A stretch of 64,000 bases of DNA from Letharia columbiana (lineage: Eukaryota > Ascomycota > Lecanoromycetes > Lecanorales > Parmeliaceae), in assembly GCF_014066305.1 (NCBI RefSeq), contig NW_023501135.1:1-64000 (forward strand), in the 5' to 3' direction. This document shows, piece after piece, positions 43,256-54,710 of the stretch. Position 1 is the first letter of the stretch, and each line of letters opens with the position of its first letter. The translations under genes and the position numbers were made by a program. Below the pieces are notes generated by a model. That model did not search any database. It was given only the letters and a program-made list of their open reading frames with translations, and was not told the DNA's origin.

Positions 43256-45952
43256 CCGAGGACTCGAAGAGCAAGACTGGGTTTATAGTAAAGACATGTT
43301 GACCTCTGCTGTCGATCTTGATAGCGGCTGAGCTTCTTAGGAGAGAAGGATTACTTGAGTGTTTGATCAAGATCATTTTGAGATGAAGATGCGTGGTTTT
43401 GCGCGCACAAAGTAGGTAGGCTGTTGATTTTGTTGTGTACCTCCTGCTTCCTCCTCATGTTATTGAGACAGTCATGAATGTAGCAGAGAAGTATGCTACG
43501 ATGCAAGGTTCATGCCCATCTATAATTTAGACCTTTTACGATTGAACACCCAGTGACACCGGGTGCTGCGTGAAAATGACGAGCGCTTCCAGCCTACCCT
43601 GCATTCGAGAACGAGACCAGTCTCCATTTGGATAAAGTCAAGGTCGAGATTCACCTGAGCAGCCGTTTGTGCTCTCGCTCAAGAACTCAGAACATGCGGG
43701 AGTCGGAGTACGCCGCCAGATAGAGAGCAAAGAAGCCACTCTGCTATTCCTTGCCTGATAACCAGCACCCACCGAAGTCCGATGCATCCATGAGCCCACA
43801 CACCTTTCTCATGAACTCCAGTCACCCTAGCTAGGAAAGAAGGGACAGAGGGACAGACTATGCAAGGCAAAGAAACTGGGACTGACAATGAAGGCATCGC
43901 GGACTCGCGCTAAGCAGGCCTTCGGCACCAACTACCCCTACGACCACCTTCCCAGTCAAGTCCTGGAAGATATCCAGATGGATGTGCAAGATTGCAGTAG
44001 GTCGATCGAAAGCCCTATGCAAATTTATACTGCGGCCCGCTTTTGCTTTCTTCCTTATGCCTTCATTGTTGCGTCCCAGCACTGTCCGCGCTCTCGCAAC
44101 ATGCTTCAGCTCAAGCCTCTGGAAGGCGGGGAGATCTAATTGGGCGCGAAATCATGCACGCGTGATCAAGCATTGCATTGCCATTGGCACCTGTTCGCTA
44201 GGTCGATCTTGGTGACTTAGATGATATCCAATCATACTGACATGAAGGTTCTTTGGCTGGCCAGTGTAACCTATGTGCACAAGCTTTCCGTGCTCTCTTT
44301 GCTCAAATGCCCAGCATCCGTACGGAGTGATGATCACAAATGACCTGGCCTGGCTGATTTGTCGTCGTCTCTATTCTGCAGAGTCTCAGGCTTCTATTCT
44401 CTTGGCAGCACATGCAGCTACTATGGTGGAACGGCAAAGTCTGGCCATTTCCAAATCAACCAGGGCTTAATCGTGCCACACACCTGTATCGTACCTCGGT
44501 AATAAGCTTAGAAACTCGATGAAGAGCCCGAGGGCCCAGGTCGAAGGGAGCGTATTAGGGGGAGTCAGATCGTATGCTTTTCCAATGAACCACCCCCACA
44601 TTGGGCAGATTAGCTCAGAGATCACCTGCTAGCGGTCAAGATCCGGGTGTAATCTGGGTACAAGCTGTCGACAGAAGATCCGACCTCGTTGCCTCCATTC
44701 TTGACCCCTCAGACTAAGCCTGATGCCGATGACACCCGTCTTGAAAACGATTTTCTTTCAGACGATTTGCTCGCATCGCTGCACAACTGTTGGGTACATA
44801 GTCTTTGCTGCACCCTTCCTGCAGCCCACAGAGCCTTTGCGGATACCAAAAATGACAGCAGTCTCATTCGTTGACGGTGTCAGCGCCGACCTGCTCCACG
44901 TCCTGTAAGCCACTGAGCCCGCTTGAACATGGCAGATGAAGAAACACAATGCACTAATGAAGCATCCTTCTTCTCCATCATTTCACGGTGTGATACACAT
45001 ATAGGTCACAAGGACGTTCGAGACTTGATCCAAGATTATAGCTCACTTTCAGCCGCCAGTCAATTTCTTGAATGCTCAACCGAAATATCCCGGCAACCGC
45101 TCTGATCAATTGTCAGAAGCCTTTGGGCTGAGTGCATTGCATATAACCCCATAAACATAATTGGTGGCCAAGCATTGCACTGCCATTGGCTCCTGTTCGC
45201 CAAGTCGACCTCGAGGATTTCGGCTCATGCAGTCACGCTGACATATGGATCCTATGTCCGGCATGTGGGGTGATTAATCATCTATCAAGTTTGCATCCTT
45301 CTTGGTGCATTCGCATGCTGGAGTGTCGAGTCTCTTGATTCTGTACAAAATCAAGTGCGAAGCACAGCGGTGGGCCTTTGTCACTCGTTGAGCAACAATG
45401 GAAGTCAGCATAAATCTGGGGTATTTTTTTCTCAATACCTTCTTCAGTGGCGTTGATGGGACATTGATGGAGACTTTCCTTTGTGTTTGCTCGATCACGT
45501 TGACGTTACGCCCTCCAAGCCACATCTCCGTCTTATGTGAGAAACGGCTAAGACTTCCACATCTGTGAGTCAACACCGAGTAAGACCGTTGTAGGTTGCC
45601 TCATAAAGGGTCTGAAAGTTCCCAGTGTGGCTGGTGGCTGGTGGTTCCCTCTTCCTCTCGCTTCTTCTACAGTCGGTCATCGTCGGGCGCACCCGATATT
45701 GGCGCAGGGACCACGCAGGGTCCATCCAAGATCCTTCCAGCTTTCATCTAGGGGTCCATCCCAACCGCCCTCAAGGCTTTTTGAAACTTTTAGCCCAGCT
45801 TGGCTAATTGTCACAGAAGTACTTCGTACCAAAGTACCTATGGGATATACCATGACTCCCAAAGGTATAAAGATTGCTTCAGTTTCTCCTATAACCCTAT
45901 AATCCTTCATATATTTCCCATCTCACACATCCTACCCCCAAAACTCGCAAAC
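43256..45952. other. Gene-poor stretch
   Basis: About 2.7 kb with only short frames on both strands and no domains. A degenerate repeat of about 85 bp occurs at 44167-44250 and 45173-45255. The final 150 bases, with AAAGGTATAAAGA at about 45860-45872, are probably the promoter of the spherulin gene. Confidence 0.5.
44167..44250 (+). repeat. Degenerate direct repeat, copy 1 (copy 2 at 45173-45255)
   Basis: Both copies begin AAGCATTGCA.TGCCATTGGC.CCTGTTCGC and share patches (GTCGA.CT, CTGACAT) over about 85 bases, roughly 75% alike by eye. They lie about 1 kb apart in a gene-poor stretch and may be the remains of an inserted element. Confidence 0.5.
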
Positions 45953-46738
45953 ATGAAATCCCTTTTACTCCTTACTCCTCTCCTCCTCGCTCTCCCCACA
46001 ACTTCACTCTTCATCCTCCTCCCTCTTTACGTCTACCCCGGCACCTCCGCCTCAGCCTGGAACAACGCCACAGCTGCCATCGCCGCCTACCCCAAAGTGC
46101 AGTGGCAAGTGATCGTCAACCCCAATAGCGGCCCCGGCACAACCGGCTACCCGACGGACCAAAACTTCATCACCGGCATCGCAAAACTCAACAGCTATCC
46201 CAACGTGCAGACCCTCGGCTACGTCGACACAGCTAACACGAATCGCGCCTACTCCGCCGTGACGTCTGACATCAGCGTCTACGCCAAATGGACGAGCTAC
46301 ACCAAAGCCAACATCTCCATCGCAGGCATCTTCTTCGACGACGTCAACAACACCGCCTCGAGCGCCGTCAACACGTACATGCACAACGCATCCGCGTACG
46401 CCTACGCCACCGTGCCCTCGGACGTGACCCCCGTCGTCTTCAACCCGGGCGCCCTCGCGCCGACTCAGCTCTTCAGCTACTGCGACACGATGGTCGAGTT
46501 TGAGAATCCGTTCTCCAGCTACAAGAACGACACGACGATCGCGACGATTCCGAGCGCGTATCGGGACCAGAGCGCCATCTTGGTGTATAGTACGCCGGCG
46601 ACCGCGAACGTGAAGAGTCTGGTGCATACGATGGCGCTGGATGGGATCGAGGCGGTGTACTTTGGCGCGGATTGCTGTTATGATACTTTCCCTGCGGCTT
46701 TTCTGACGCAGCTTGCGGCGGCTGTGCAAGCTGGGTAG
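45953..46738 (+). CDS. Secreted spherulin-4 family protein (GH135-like)
   Basis: 261 residues from the ATG at 45953; the frame is open upstream but that part is leader. A signal peptide (MKSLLLLTPLLLALPTTSLF) precedes the spherulation-specific family 4 fold: LLPLYVYPGTSASAWNNATA, VIVNPNSGPGT, LGYVDTANTNRAYSAVTSDI, GIFFDDVNN, VVFNPGALAP, VYFGADCCYDTFPAAF. The acidic pair in GIFFDD matches the catalytic region of Sph3, the Aspergillus enzyme that cleaves galactosaminogalactan. Several N-glycosylation sites are present. No intron. The likely role is hydrolysis of an extracellular or cell-wall amino-sugar polymer; substrate inferred from family. Confidence 0.9.
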   Translation: MKSLLLLTPLLLALPTTSLFILLPLYVYPGTSASAWNNATAAIAAYPKVQWQVIVNPNSGPGTTGYPTDQNFITGIAKLNSYPNVQTLGYVDTANTNRAYSAVTSDISVYAKWTSYTKANISIAGIFFDDVNNTASSAVNTYMHNASAYAYATVPSDVTPVVFNPGALAPTQLFSYCDTMVEFENPFSSYKNDTTIATIPSAYRDQSAILVYSTPATANVKSLVHTMALDGIEAVYFGADCCYDTFPAAFLTQLAAAVQAG

Positions 46739-46819
46739 GAAGAACGTATGTGTACACTTCATGAGTGTGTGATTTCATTCGCGTCGCATGTGACTTAAAA
46801 ATGTGCTGTCCTAGCAGTA

Positions 46820-47550
46820 TTATGCAGTGTAAAAAAGTGAGAGTTGACCGAGAGGACGCGGTAACGGTTTCGTGGTCTGGAACTTCTCCAAGCAGGTTTT
46901 AATCTGGTGCTCAGTCCTAAGGCCTGTGGCGTGATAACTATCTGATGAGTGGTCAACGATAAGGTCCCCAAGAGTTGGTAGTGTCAGGAAGTAAAGGACC
47001 TGGGTCATGTAAAGAGCAGGTAGTGAAAGGTCGAGGTGGCGTAGCTCCGGGATATGGATTGTGGTGTTCTCCAATGCACGGAGTAGATGCGCGACCATTG
47101 CATATTGCTCATCTCATGACCAGGCTATCTAGAAAAGTGGGAATGTTAAGATACTGGCTGGGGCGGAGCATGCGCTGGGAAGACTTGTGCTCCACGACAT
47201 GGGCATTGCTGGTCTTTTGTCCAAGCTCCGGGCGCTCGAAACAGCCTCTAAGGTACTGTTGGCAGCGTTCCAATGTCATCAAAAAGAAAACAGATGGAGC
47301 GCGGCAATATGGGACAGTTTAGAATTGCAAGTCGACGATCTACCAGCGCTGTGCGGTAAAGGTGTCCTCTAACTTTAGAGTGGCGTGAGAGGATCAGTAC
47401 GAGGATCTCATCGCGCATGGCTAACAGAGCCATGTCGTCTTGTGTGACTAAAAGAGTCGAGATGGCTTGCCTGAATCTTTGATGTGCTTCTCCCGTCGTA
47501 TGTTGTAGATTTGCTTTTCGTTGATATGTAAACCTATTCAAATCAGTCAA
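46820..47550 (-). CDS. Hypothetical F-box/LRR-like gene, model unresolved
   Basis: Two minus-strand frames look coding. One (47248-47550; first ATG-based start near MALLAMRDEILVLILSRHSK) has an F-box-like character. The other (46820-47098) reads IPELRHLDLSLPALYMTQVL, like the leucine-rich part of fungal F-box proteins. The roughly 150 bases between them are open in two other frames, and I cannot settle the junction. It could be one gene with an intron or an indel, or a remnant. Confidence 0.35.
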
Positions 47551-47872
47551 TTGGGCTTTACGGACTGCTTCGACTGCACTTCAAGGTTGTACCGGGAAGA
47601 TGCTTGATGGACGGTGAGCGCTGCCTCATCAGAAAACAGCCAAGACGCTTATGACGGCCGCTATCCACCCCGAGCTTAGCTTGCCAAGTCCGCCAAGAGC
47701 GGGTTTAAAACGTCGAGCGCTAGATAAGTAAAATACCTTAACCCTTTTCGCTGAAGGAATACCTTCATCACGACTCAGCTCTTCTTTCTTGTTTCTGTGA
47801 TCCTCGAACTATCGGTCACACGTCTCGACCATGCCCATGTCCTTGTCCGTTGTCACAAAGCCTTAGGTGACC

Positions 47873-48745
47873 ATGCGACCAATCTCACTACCTCCACCAG
47901 GCAAAGCTGCCAGGATCTCAAGCGCCGACCGAGCCTACAAGAAGGAGCTGCAGCTGCTCGGCTTTTTTGGGCTCCCACCAGAAGTCAGACTAGTCATTTA
48001 CCAGTATTGTCTTGTGCCTAAGGGCAAGCCAACTTTGCGAAACCCCGAGTTGGTTCCGACAAGACATCCTTGCCACATCCAGCTCTGTGACAATGCCATC
48101 CTTCGAGTCTGTCGTATGATCTATGAAGAAGCGATTCCAGTCTTCTTTGCCAGTAACACTTTCCACCATTCCCTCCGTTGCAAGACCATTGGCCTTTCAC
48201 CGATCTCTAGCGACACACTGTTTATGCGAAATCTTCAACACCTGAGGCACGTAAGCCTGGACGTATGGGCAGGATGTTGGAATGAAGACTTCAATCCTGC
48301 CGCCAACAGGCTCTTATCAAAATTCCTCGACGGGGTTAGAGGGCAGTGCGGAGAATCTATCCGCAGCCTCGAGATCCAGCTTGTCTCGCTGGCTAGCGAT
48401 CATTCGAGGTCTGTTCCCCTGCTGGGCGAAGGTATTACCACGTTGGCAATCCAAAAACTGCGACCCCATCTCCAAAGCCTCACTGTCGTCGGCTATAGTT
48501 CCTCATGGCCCCACTCTTCCAATGTGCTAGAAGAGTTCTGTTTGGCAATTGCACCTGATAAGTTTTGGGATAAGAGACGTTGCAGGAACTGGCCTGGGGT
48601 TTCACTTCCTTTGGCTATAGATTTCCGTGTTCACCATCACCTAGAAGGCGGTACTCCTCGTTCACCAACTCCGGAATCACCAGAATACGTCGATCGTTGG
48701 CAAATCAGGTGGACGACAAATCGAGACACTCTCGCGGAAGCATAA
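47873..48745 (+). CDS. 2EXR/F-box-like domain protein
   Basis: An uninterrupted frame of about 290 residues from the ATG at 47873. Residues about 30-48 carry LLGFFGLPPEVRLVIYQYCL, and about 80-100 RVCRMIYEEAIPVFFASNTF, the same layout as the protein at 8254-9162, though the rest is not close. The middle has a helical segment (LRHVSLDVWAGCWNEDF) and the end is Pro/Ser-rich. A cytosolic or nuclear interaction protein of unknown partner. Confidence 0.75.
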   Translation: MRPISLPPPGKAARISSADRAYKKELQLLGFFGLPPEVRLVIYQYCLVPKGKPTLRNPELVPTRHPCHIQLCDNAILRVCRMIYEEAIPVFFASNTFHHSLRCKTIGLSPISSDTLFMRNLQHLRHVSLDVWAGCWNEDFNPAANRLLSKFLDGVRGQCGESIRSLEIQLVSLASDHSRSVPLLGEGITTLAIQKLRPHLQSLTVVGYSSSWPHSSNVLEEFCLAIAPDKFWDKRRCRNWPGVSLPLAIDFRVHHHLEGGTPRSPTPESPEYVDRWQIRWTTNRDTLAEA

Positions 48746-49671
48746 AGCGGGCAGCACCATCGACAAAGTGTGCCGGGCTTTGACTGAACCCTAGAGTAGG
48801 TTCGCTTCATCTTTCAGCTGCTAAGCAAGAGCGCATAGATCTAGATGCACAGTTGGACTCGTCCAGGGCAACACTGCATGGCATGATCAAGAAGACTAGC
48901 AAGGTCAGAAACGGGCTGACAAGGTGCTCGAAATGAGTCTTTCTGAAGCGACGGTCTTAGTTCTCATCAGCTTGTGATGCTAGTCCAAGTAGAGTTGACA
49001 CTGCCGAAGATTGGGGACGGTTGAAGTCCAAAAGCTGGCGGTGTCATTTGGGCAAACCGTAACGGGGGTCTTCCAATGGAACAAAAAAGTATGGCAGCAT
49101 TTGCACAATCATGGCTTAGCAAGGTTTTTCCTACAAGATGGTGCAGACGGAGATGCAAACAAGCATGGAATTCTTCTGTCTAAGAGGGTAAACCAGCCAA
49201 GCAGCAGCCAAGCAGGTCAAGGTCACTCATTCATCGAAACCACAATTTCTGTCTCTATATTTGGTGAAGCTTGGGACGTGCCATGAGTACTAATAAAGGT
49301 CCACGGCTTACTCCTAGGTTGCGAAGTAGCCGATCGCATGCACCTATGGCAACAATTCCTTTTCAATGTAGTGTTCCCACGCTAATAATAGATATGTGCT
49401 CATTGCCAAGTCTTCAAATTTCCGATGTTAGCGACAACAACGAGACACCCCATATGATTCTCAAGTCATTTCTCATTCTTGTTTCCAATCTTCCCACAAC
49501 GATCGCTGCGGAAAAATTTACCCATTTCAAGAAGTGTTGAAGATGATTCGATCTCCGTTCCGCCCCATGCAAGTGGATAGAATCTGCAACTCGCTCTCCA
49601 TAGCATTGCGGCTTACAGCTCTTTGTGTACCTCAAGTCTCAGCCGTAGCCATCTAAAAAAACGTCTTTGCA
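48746..49671. other. Intergenic region
   Basis: Short frames at 49011-49286 and 49271-49540 have no domain. No RNA gene seen. Confidence 0.45.
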
Positions 49672-50154
49672 ATGACCTGCGTCGGAGACAGCTATGACTT
49701 GGCTCTACCAGCCGGTCCCGATGTGGGATTCAATCCGAATCACGTGACGATGAGCAACTTTGCGCTGCGCCAGACGTTGGCGGTGGCCCACCCAACCCAT
49801 AACATAGGCGGATCCTGTCAATATGGTCGCAGCGATGGTGAGGGACAAGTGGGCGTCACGGTAGAGCAAATCACGTACGCCAACAGTGTAAACAGCATGC
49901 TTACCAGCCCTCGGATCATGCTTGGTTGCCGTTACCGCTACTTCTGCAACTATGGCCTCGCAGAAATCAGCATCCAGCCAATTCTCTATACGCCTGCTCC
50001 GCGAGAATGGCGGTCTGATCAGACATACGAGCTCGGAGTTGAAGTGGTTGACGATTTCGGTCCAACGTGGATAGCGGATGGGACCGACACGGGAGCTGAG
50101 GTTCAAGCGATAGACCAGTATGTGAGGTATAGTAATCCCTTCTGTTCCTTCTGA
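49672..50154 (+). CDS. Hypothetical protein or 5' part of the cysteine-rich locus
   Basis: A frame of 160 codons with good codon use: PNHVTMSNFALRQTLAVAHP, VTVEQITYANSVNSML, MLGCRYRYFCNYGLAEISIQ, LGVEVVDDFGPTWIADGTDT. A donor GTGAGG at 50122 would end the exon after DQY, so this may be the first exon of the gene whose cysteine-rich end is at 51387. A middle piece (SQAALIAPVFGPPMQHQGTL, about 50230-50390) is open in a compatible style, but I cannot fix the junctions. No signal peptide starts at 49672. Family not recognised. Confidence 0.45.
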   Translation: MTCVGDSYDLALPAGPDVGFNPNHVTMSNFALRQTLAVAHPTHNIGGSCQYGRSDGEGQVGVTVEQITYANSVNSMLTSPRIMLGCRYRYFCNYGLAEISIQPILYTPAPREWRSDQTYELGVEVVDDFGPTWIADGTDTGAEVQAIDQYVRYSNPFCSF

Positions 50155-50399
50155 TCCGTAATCATTGTTTTATCATTAGTTGTTCAGTACCTTCTCGGGG
50201 CCTGTTTCTGCATCGCCTCCACTTCTATGTCACAGGCCGCTTTGATCGCACCTGTTTTCGGGCCACCGATGCAGCATCAAGGGACACTGAGCCCCACCAA
50301 TATGTCTGCCGCGTGGATCGTTTGGGGCAAAAATTACGTCACTAATTCAGCCTTTGTGAGCTTGAATCCGTGGGAAACCATCGAATGAACAGGCACGTT

Positions 50400-51387
50400 A
50401 CCCGCTTTCCCGCTTCCGCCGCCATTTGCTAGTTCAGATATCCGGAGCCTGCAAGAAACATGCGCATTACAATTCTCCGGAGGCAATCCGTAAGTGAAGC
50501 AAATTGTATGGCTTGCAGCCAATAGCCTTCGTTACGCTCGAGGGATTCTGACATGACATGACCTGGCAGGAACGCAAACACGGGCGGGTACTGGTACTGT
50601 CATTGGACCGATACAGACTCCGGCTCCATGGATAGAACCGTCTGCTTCTCGGACGAATTCTCCCCAAGAATAGACAGGACTTGGACGGCGAACTTCCTTG
50701 CTTCGGCGTCGATACGAGTTTACTGCTGGCAGCGATGTGCTTGCAATTTCATGCCAACGAGAGATAACTATACCATCGAAACGTGGATGTCGCCGACAGC
50801 CAGCGTTTGGCATTTTGTTGCGACCCATGACCTGACTACCTCAGCAGACGGATTCGTAAATCTGGAAGCCTCGGGATCTCAGACCAGCGAAAGACAAGTA
50901 CTCCCGCCACAGAACCGGCTCAGTGTACTGCACCACCAAGCGCCTGCAGGCACGTGCGGGGCAGACAGCCGGAAGTTCTGTTCAGATGCCTTGGCCGATG
51001 GACGTTCTCGGACCCATCCCAAGGGCGCCTCCAGACGCGACACAGATTGTCAGGAGTCCCCCAAGGTCTAGTAATCTCACGGCGTGCGGCAAGTACTGTA
51101 ATGGGCCGCAAGATTGTAGCTCCTGGTATTCCGACAATGATTGCTTCTGCGGCATACCTTCGGCTCAGGATGCGAGGTCGCTGGGCCTGGATGTCGTTGC
51201 GCCGGTTGCTGTTTGTTTGGTGCTTCAGGCTATTAGGAGCTCTACATCCAGTGGATGGCTCGGAAGGCGGGGTGATTCGCGATACATGGATGAGCCGGGC
51301 GTGCCTTACCAATGTCCTTGCAACGTCTCATTTCTATCGGTTGATTGCTGTGGCTCGACAGACGGATTGATAACTATCCCCAGCTAG
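50400..51387 (+). CDS. Cysteine-rich, probably secreted protein (3' part), one frameshift
   Basis: Begins after a likely acceptor (GAACAG) at about 50400, has an intron at 50490-50569 (donor GTAAGT) joining GGNP to NANTGGYWYCHWTDTD, and runs to a Cys-rich end. Near 50981-50982 one T of a TT pair must be dropped to join ADSRKFC to MPWPMDVLGPIPRAPP. Beyond that come CGKYCNGPQDCSSWYSDNDC, LGLDVVAPVAVCLVLQA and YQCPCNVSFLSVDCCGSTDG to the stop. The final part resembles the end of the protein at 52191-53427 (PACPCNCTYVSKSCCNSPSG), so the two loci share a C-terminal domain found in secreted Dothideomycete proteins of unknown role. The 5' end is unresolved; pseudogene not excluded. Confidence 0.55.
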
Positions 51388-52190
51388 CATCTCGTCACAC
51401 TGGGGCTCAGATAATGGACGATCGATAGACGAAGAAATTGTTGCCGTAGCTAAGGGCGAAGGGTTTTGCGAACGGTGAACAAGGCCAAGAACGTGCTCTT
51501 GGGTTCGTGAAAACGGCGAAAACCCCCGGAAACCATAGCCAGAGTTTTAAACTTCTGTGCAGCGCTTGAGACTTACAATCCGATAACTATTATTCGTCAG
51601 ATTTCCAGTAATTCGCCCTCAAACGAGAGAAGAGCAAAATGATCATCTAAACAGCGCACTGCAATCACCCCGGTTCTTTTCGTTTCACCACATGAATTTC
51701 TACTTATGCTCGTTTCACGTTCCGTAGCGCATGTCTCGCCAGGCGGCTTTTCCAAAAAACTAATCGTACAAGCGGTCGTGGGATAATCATGTCAGGCGCG
51801 AAACACATGGCCTTGAGAGCATGTTGGTTGCACGTGTGAGAGTGTGCAATAGTTCCTTGGCAATGAGAGGATGCATTCTTCAGTACGGCATTGAAAAGCT
51901 TTGCAGGTGCAAGCTTTGGAAGTTTGTTGTGCGCTAAGATTCGATCGCATATGAACCGCAGATGAAGGTGATAGCCTCGCGCAGCTCGGATATTCGGGGA
52001 TACTCGCATAGAACGTACTCGAAGATACACTCGATCGCGTCTATGCTAATACAAGCTGTGGGAGTTCAATCACGCCGCGCTGAATCTCCTGAATCTTAGA
52101 GTACCTAATGTCATCAATTGTCACCTCGGTTCGCTGTCAGGCTGTCGTTCCTACCAAGCACTATCTGTGGACGGCATACCACGAGACGAT
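51388..52190. other. Intergenic region
   Basis: A minus-strand frame at 51704-52030 (YHLHLRFICDRILAHNKLPK) resembles the C-terminal part of fungal BTB proteins but lacks a BTB domain and a start, so it is at most a remnant. Otherwise nothing supported. Confidence 0.35.
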
Positions 52191-53427
52191 ATGTGCGAAA
52201 GGTCGCGGACATTCATTCTCGCACCCGCTCTACTCTTTGCCTTGTTCCTCCCGCGCTCTTCCGCAGCCATCGTTTGCGACGCCTCCCTCTACGGCAACCC
52301 AAACCCTTACAACTGCTCACAAATCCTCATTGAAGGCCATGCTAATAAAACTTTCCAAGGCTTGTTAAGCACGGATCGAGAGCGTCATCTATTTTATACC
52401 GGGGACCTTGACCGACGACCGTCAGACGTCACCTTAACGGAGTGGTTCAACAGAATACACACGGCCGCCACGGTTTATGAAAGAGGCGAGTCGGAGGCGG
52501 AGATACTTTGCGAGCGCACTGAACTGACCACGGTTTAATTTAGATGGCTGCAGCATCTACCTGGCGCCCGGATATGACGCCAATGGGAATTTCTTGTATG
52601 ATACAGGGACGTATCCTAGTCTCGCACAACAAGCAACCCATCTCCAGAATTATTGCTCACATGTCCCCACGCCCGACGAGCATCAGGCTCCTAGCATGGA
52701 AGGTGGTCAGGGCTGGATCGGTAAGATTATCACGGTTGTGCGTTGAAGATGCAACAAGCTGACTCCTATCTCCATTTCTCTAGGCGACAAAGGCCGGCTC
52801 CTCGCTGTCATTTACTCGAATACGTCCGCGTTCGCTACTACGTTTGCAGAAAGCGTAGCGAAAGGGATTCCGCCCAACTTGGAGGGAATCTCGGCACATA
52901 ATCCGCCAAATATTCCAAAGCCCGGACCCATCTGCGGAAGATCTCATTTCTGCTCAAAGGCGAGCCACTGCGGGGGTGATGTCAGCTGTATATGCGTCGC
53001 AGACAAGTGGCATGGAGAGTTTTTCTCCAGCTCGTGCAAACAGCCACGCCCCAGCTTTGGGATAAGGCGGGGAACTCTTGAGGTCGACTCGACCAACGCC
53101 ACTCAGTCGTTTTACATCATCAACGCCACCCTCACAGGAGAGGGTTCGACGGATCCAGCTTGCCCTTGTAATTGTACATATGTCTCGAAATCTTGCTGCA
53201 ACTCGCCTTCGGGAATTGTGTACGAGGCGCTCGGTTTGAAATTGGGTTCTCTTCAGGCTCCGTCACTGAATCTGACTTGCAATGCAACGACGGGTGGATT
53301 CCAGGCTTCGAACTTGACGCTCGATGTGAGGTTGACACCCAGAGAATTGGGTCCCAAGCGCAGCGAGGCAGATGCGCTAGGCTCTTTGACGACGGATCCT
53401 ATCGGCACGCAAGATATATACCGATAG
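52191..53427 (+). CDS. Secreted cysteine-rich protein with a GC-AG intron
   Basis: Three exons, 52191-52485, 52544-52720 and 52784-53427, give 371 residues. The start at 52191 yields a signal peptide (FILAPALLFALFLPRSSA). Exon 1 to exon 2 has no usable GT donor; a GC donor (AGAG|GCGAGT) with a CTGAC branch site and TTTAG acceptor gives a 58-nt intron and joins YER to DGCSIYLAPGYDANG in frame. The second intron is GT-AG. The mature protein has Cys clusters (NPYNCSQIL, HFCSKASHCGGDVSCICV, ACPCNCTYVSKSCC), N-glycosylation sites and no membrane anchor. It shares its C-terminal pattern with the neighbouring locus ending at 51387. Function unknown. Confidence 0.75.
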
Positions 53428-54166
53428 AGCGTGTAATTTCCGTGGTAGGGATGGTTTTACCTATGGAGAGACCAACTTCGAATCAGTCTCGGTTTCAAAG
53501 GGACGAGTGGTGGGAAGAAGGGTTTCCTCTTCTGCGGTCGCCCTAACGCTGCCAAGATATATTGAAAGAATGCAACGCTTCATTTGTGAGCCGTAGATGG
53601 CTGGACTGGTGAACGGTAGCGGTGGAGGTGCTGGTCGTGGAACGCGGCAGAAGAATGGTGAAAGCTTGGTTGCGACGGTGGTGGAGAGTCATGCAGAATC
53701 TTTGGTGAACGTAGCTTGTCCTTCAATTTCATTTCGCAATCGTTGCCAGCGAGTAGAACACATGGTACCAGTATTTACAGAATACTTTGATGGTGGGAGA
53801 ACATCGTGCTTGTCTGAGTCCTAGAAGCCTTTGGGACTTGTTTTGTGTATGAGGCCTGCGTCGCTAGTACGCAGTTCGGGCCCAACAAGGCCAACAGCTA
53901 CGTAGAACTGGCGTGGCGTGCGGAGCAAGCTAGGTGAAATGAGGGCGTCGAGAGGACTTTGTGGGGCTTTTGCAGTTGGGTACAAGAAGGAACTGGCAGC
54001 CAGCTCGTGGACAGCAGCAGTATTCGTCAATCGGGTGCCTTCAACGAGCACATTTCCAGATGACTTGCACCCAGTAGAGACAGATCCATCACTTCCCTAC
54101 TGCAGATTAATGCTCCCCAGAATATTGTAAGACCTGTGAGCAGATGGTCAAAGCGGATAAGGGTGA
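53428..54166. other. Intergenic region
   Basis: Only short frames (53597-53824, 53918-54130) without domains. The MITE follows. Confidence 0.45.
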
Positions 54167-54176
54167 GCCACACATT

Positions 54177-54700
54177 GGGCTAATTACCGAATCATACCCC
54201 AAAACTATGAATCCTTACCGAATCATACCCCTAATTACTGAATCATACCTCTACACCAAAATTTGGGGTATGATTCGGTAATTTACCAAACTTGCCATAG
54301 CGGCCTAAGGTAAGGTACTTGAATGGCCTACTTGTAGATGCAGCTAAGCGCCTGTGCCAATACTGCCCATTAAGAGTGTAATCTAGGTGTCTATACCTGT
54401 GTTAGCTATTGAGAATGGAGTTAGGAGTGTGAGTGAGAGCCATAGGCTAAGTGTAGATAGGCTGGGTGTAGATAGGCTGGGGGACCAAACTAGCCTACTC
54501 GGCTTTCGTGTGATGTACCCATTCAATGCGGTCGGAGAAATCCCCTTAGTTCTATAGTCGGATGGCCTAGGTCGCGAATCCTCTCCTCTTCTTTGCAAAT
54601 CTTTATCATGAACGGCAAATTACTGAATCATACCCTCAGTAATTAGGGGTATGATTCGGTAAGGATTCCTAGTTTTGGGGTATGAATTAGTAATTAGCCC
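54177..54700. mobile_element. 524-bp MITE with long terminal inverted repeats and 10-bp target duplication
   Basis: The ends GGGCTAATTAC and its complement at 54690-54700 open terminal inverted repeats of about 66 bp with a few mismatches (54177-54242 against 54635-54700). The 10-bp sequence GCCACACATT lies directly outside each end (54167-54176 and 54701-54710), a target-site duplication. Inside the repeats the motif ACCGAATCATACCCC and its complement recur several times, giving nested hairpins. No open frame with a transposase exists, so the element is non-autonomous. A duplication of 9-10 bp with long inverted repeats suggests mobilisation by a Mutator-like transposase; that class is inferred. 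The intact duplication suggests a recent insertion. Confidence 0.85.
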
Positions 54701-54710
54701 GCCACACATT

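Noticed and set aside
46052..46762. 236-codon minus-strand frame at the spherulin locus
   Set aside because: Antisense shadow of the GC-rich spherulin-4 coding sequence, Arg/Val/Gly-rich and without domain.
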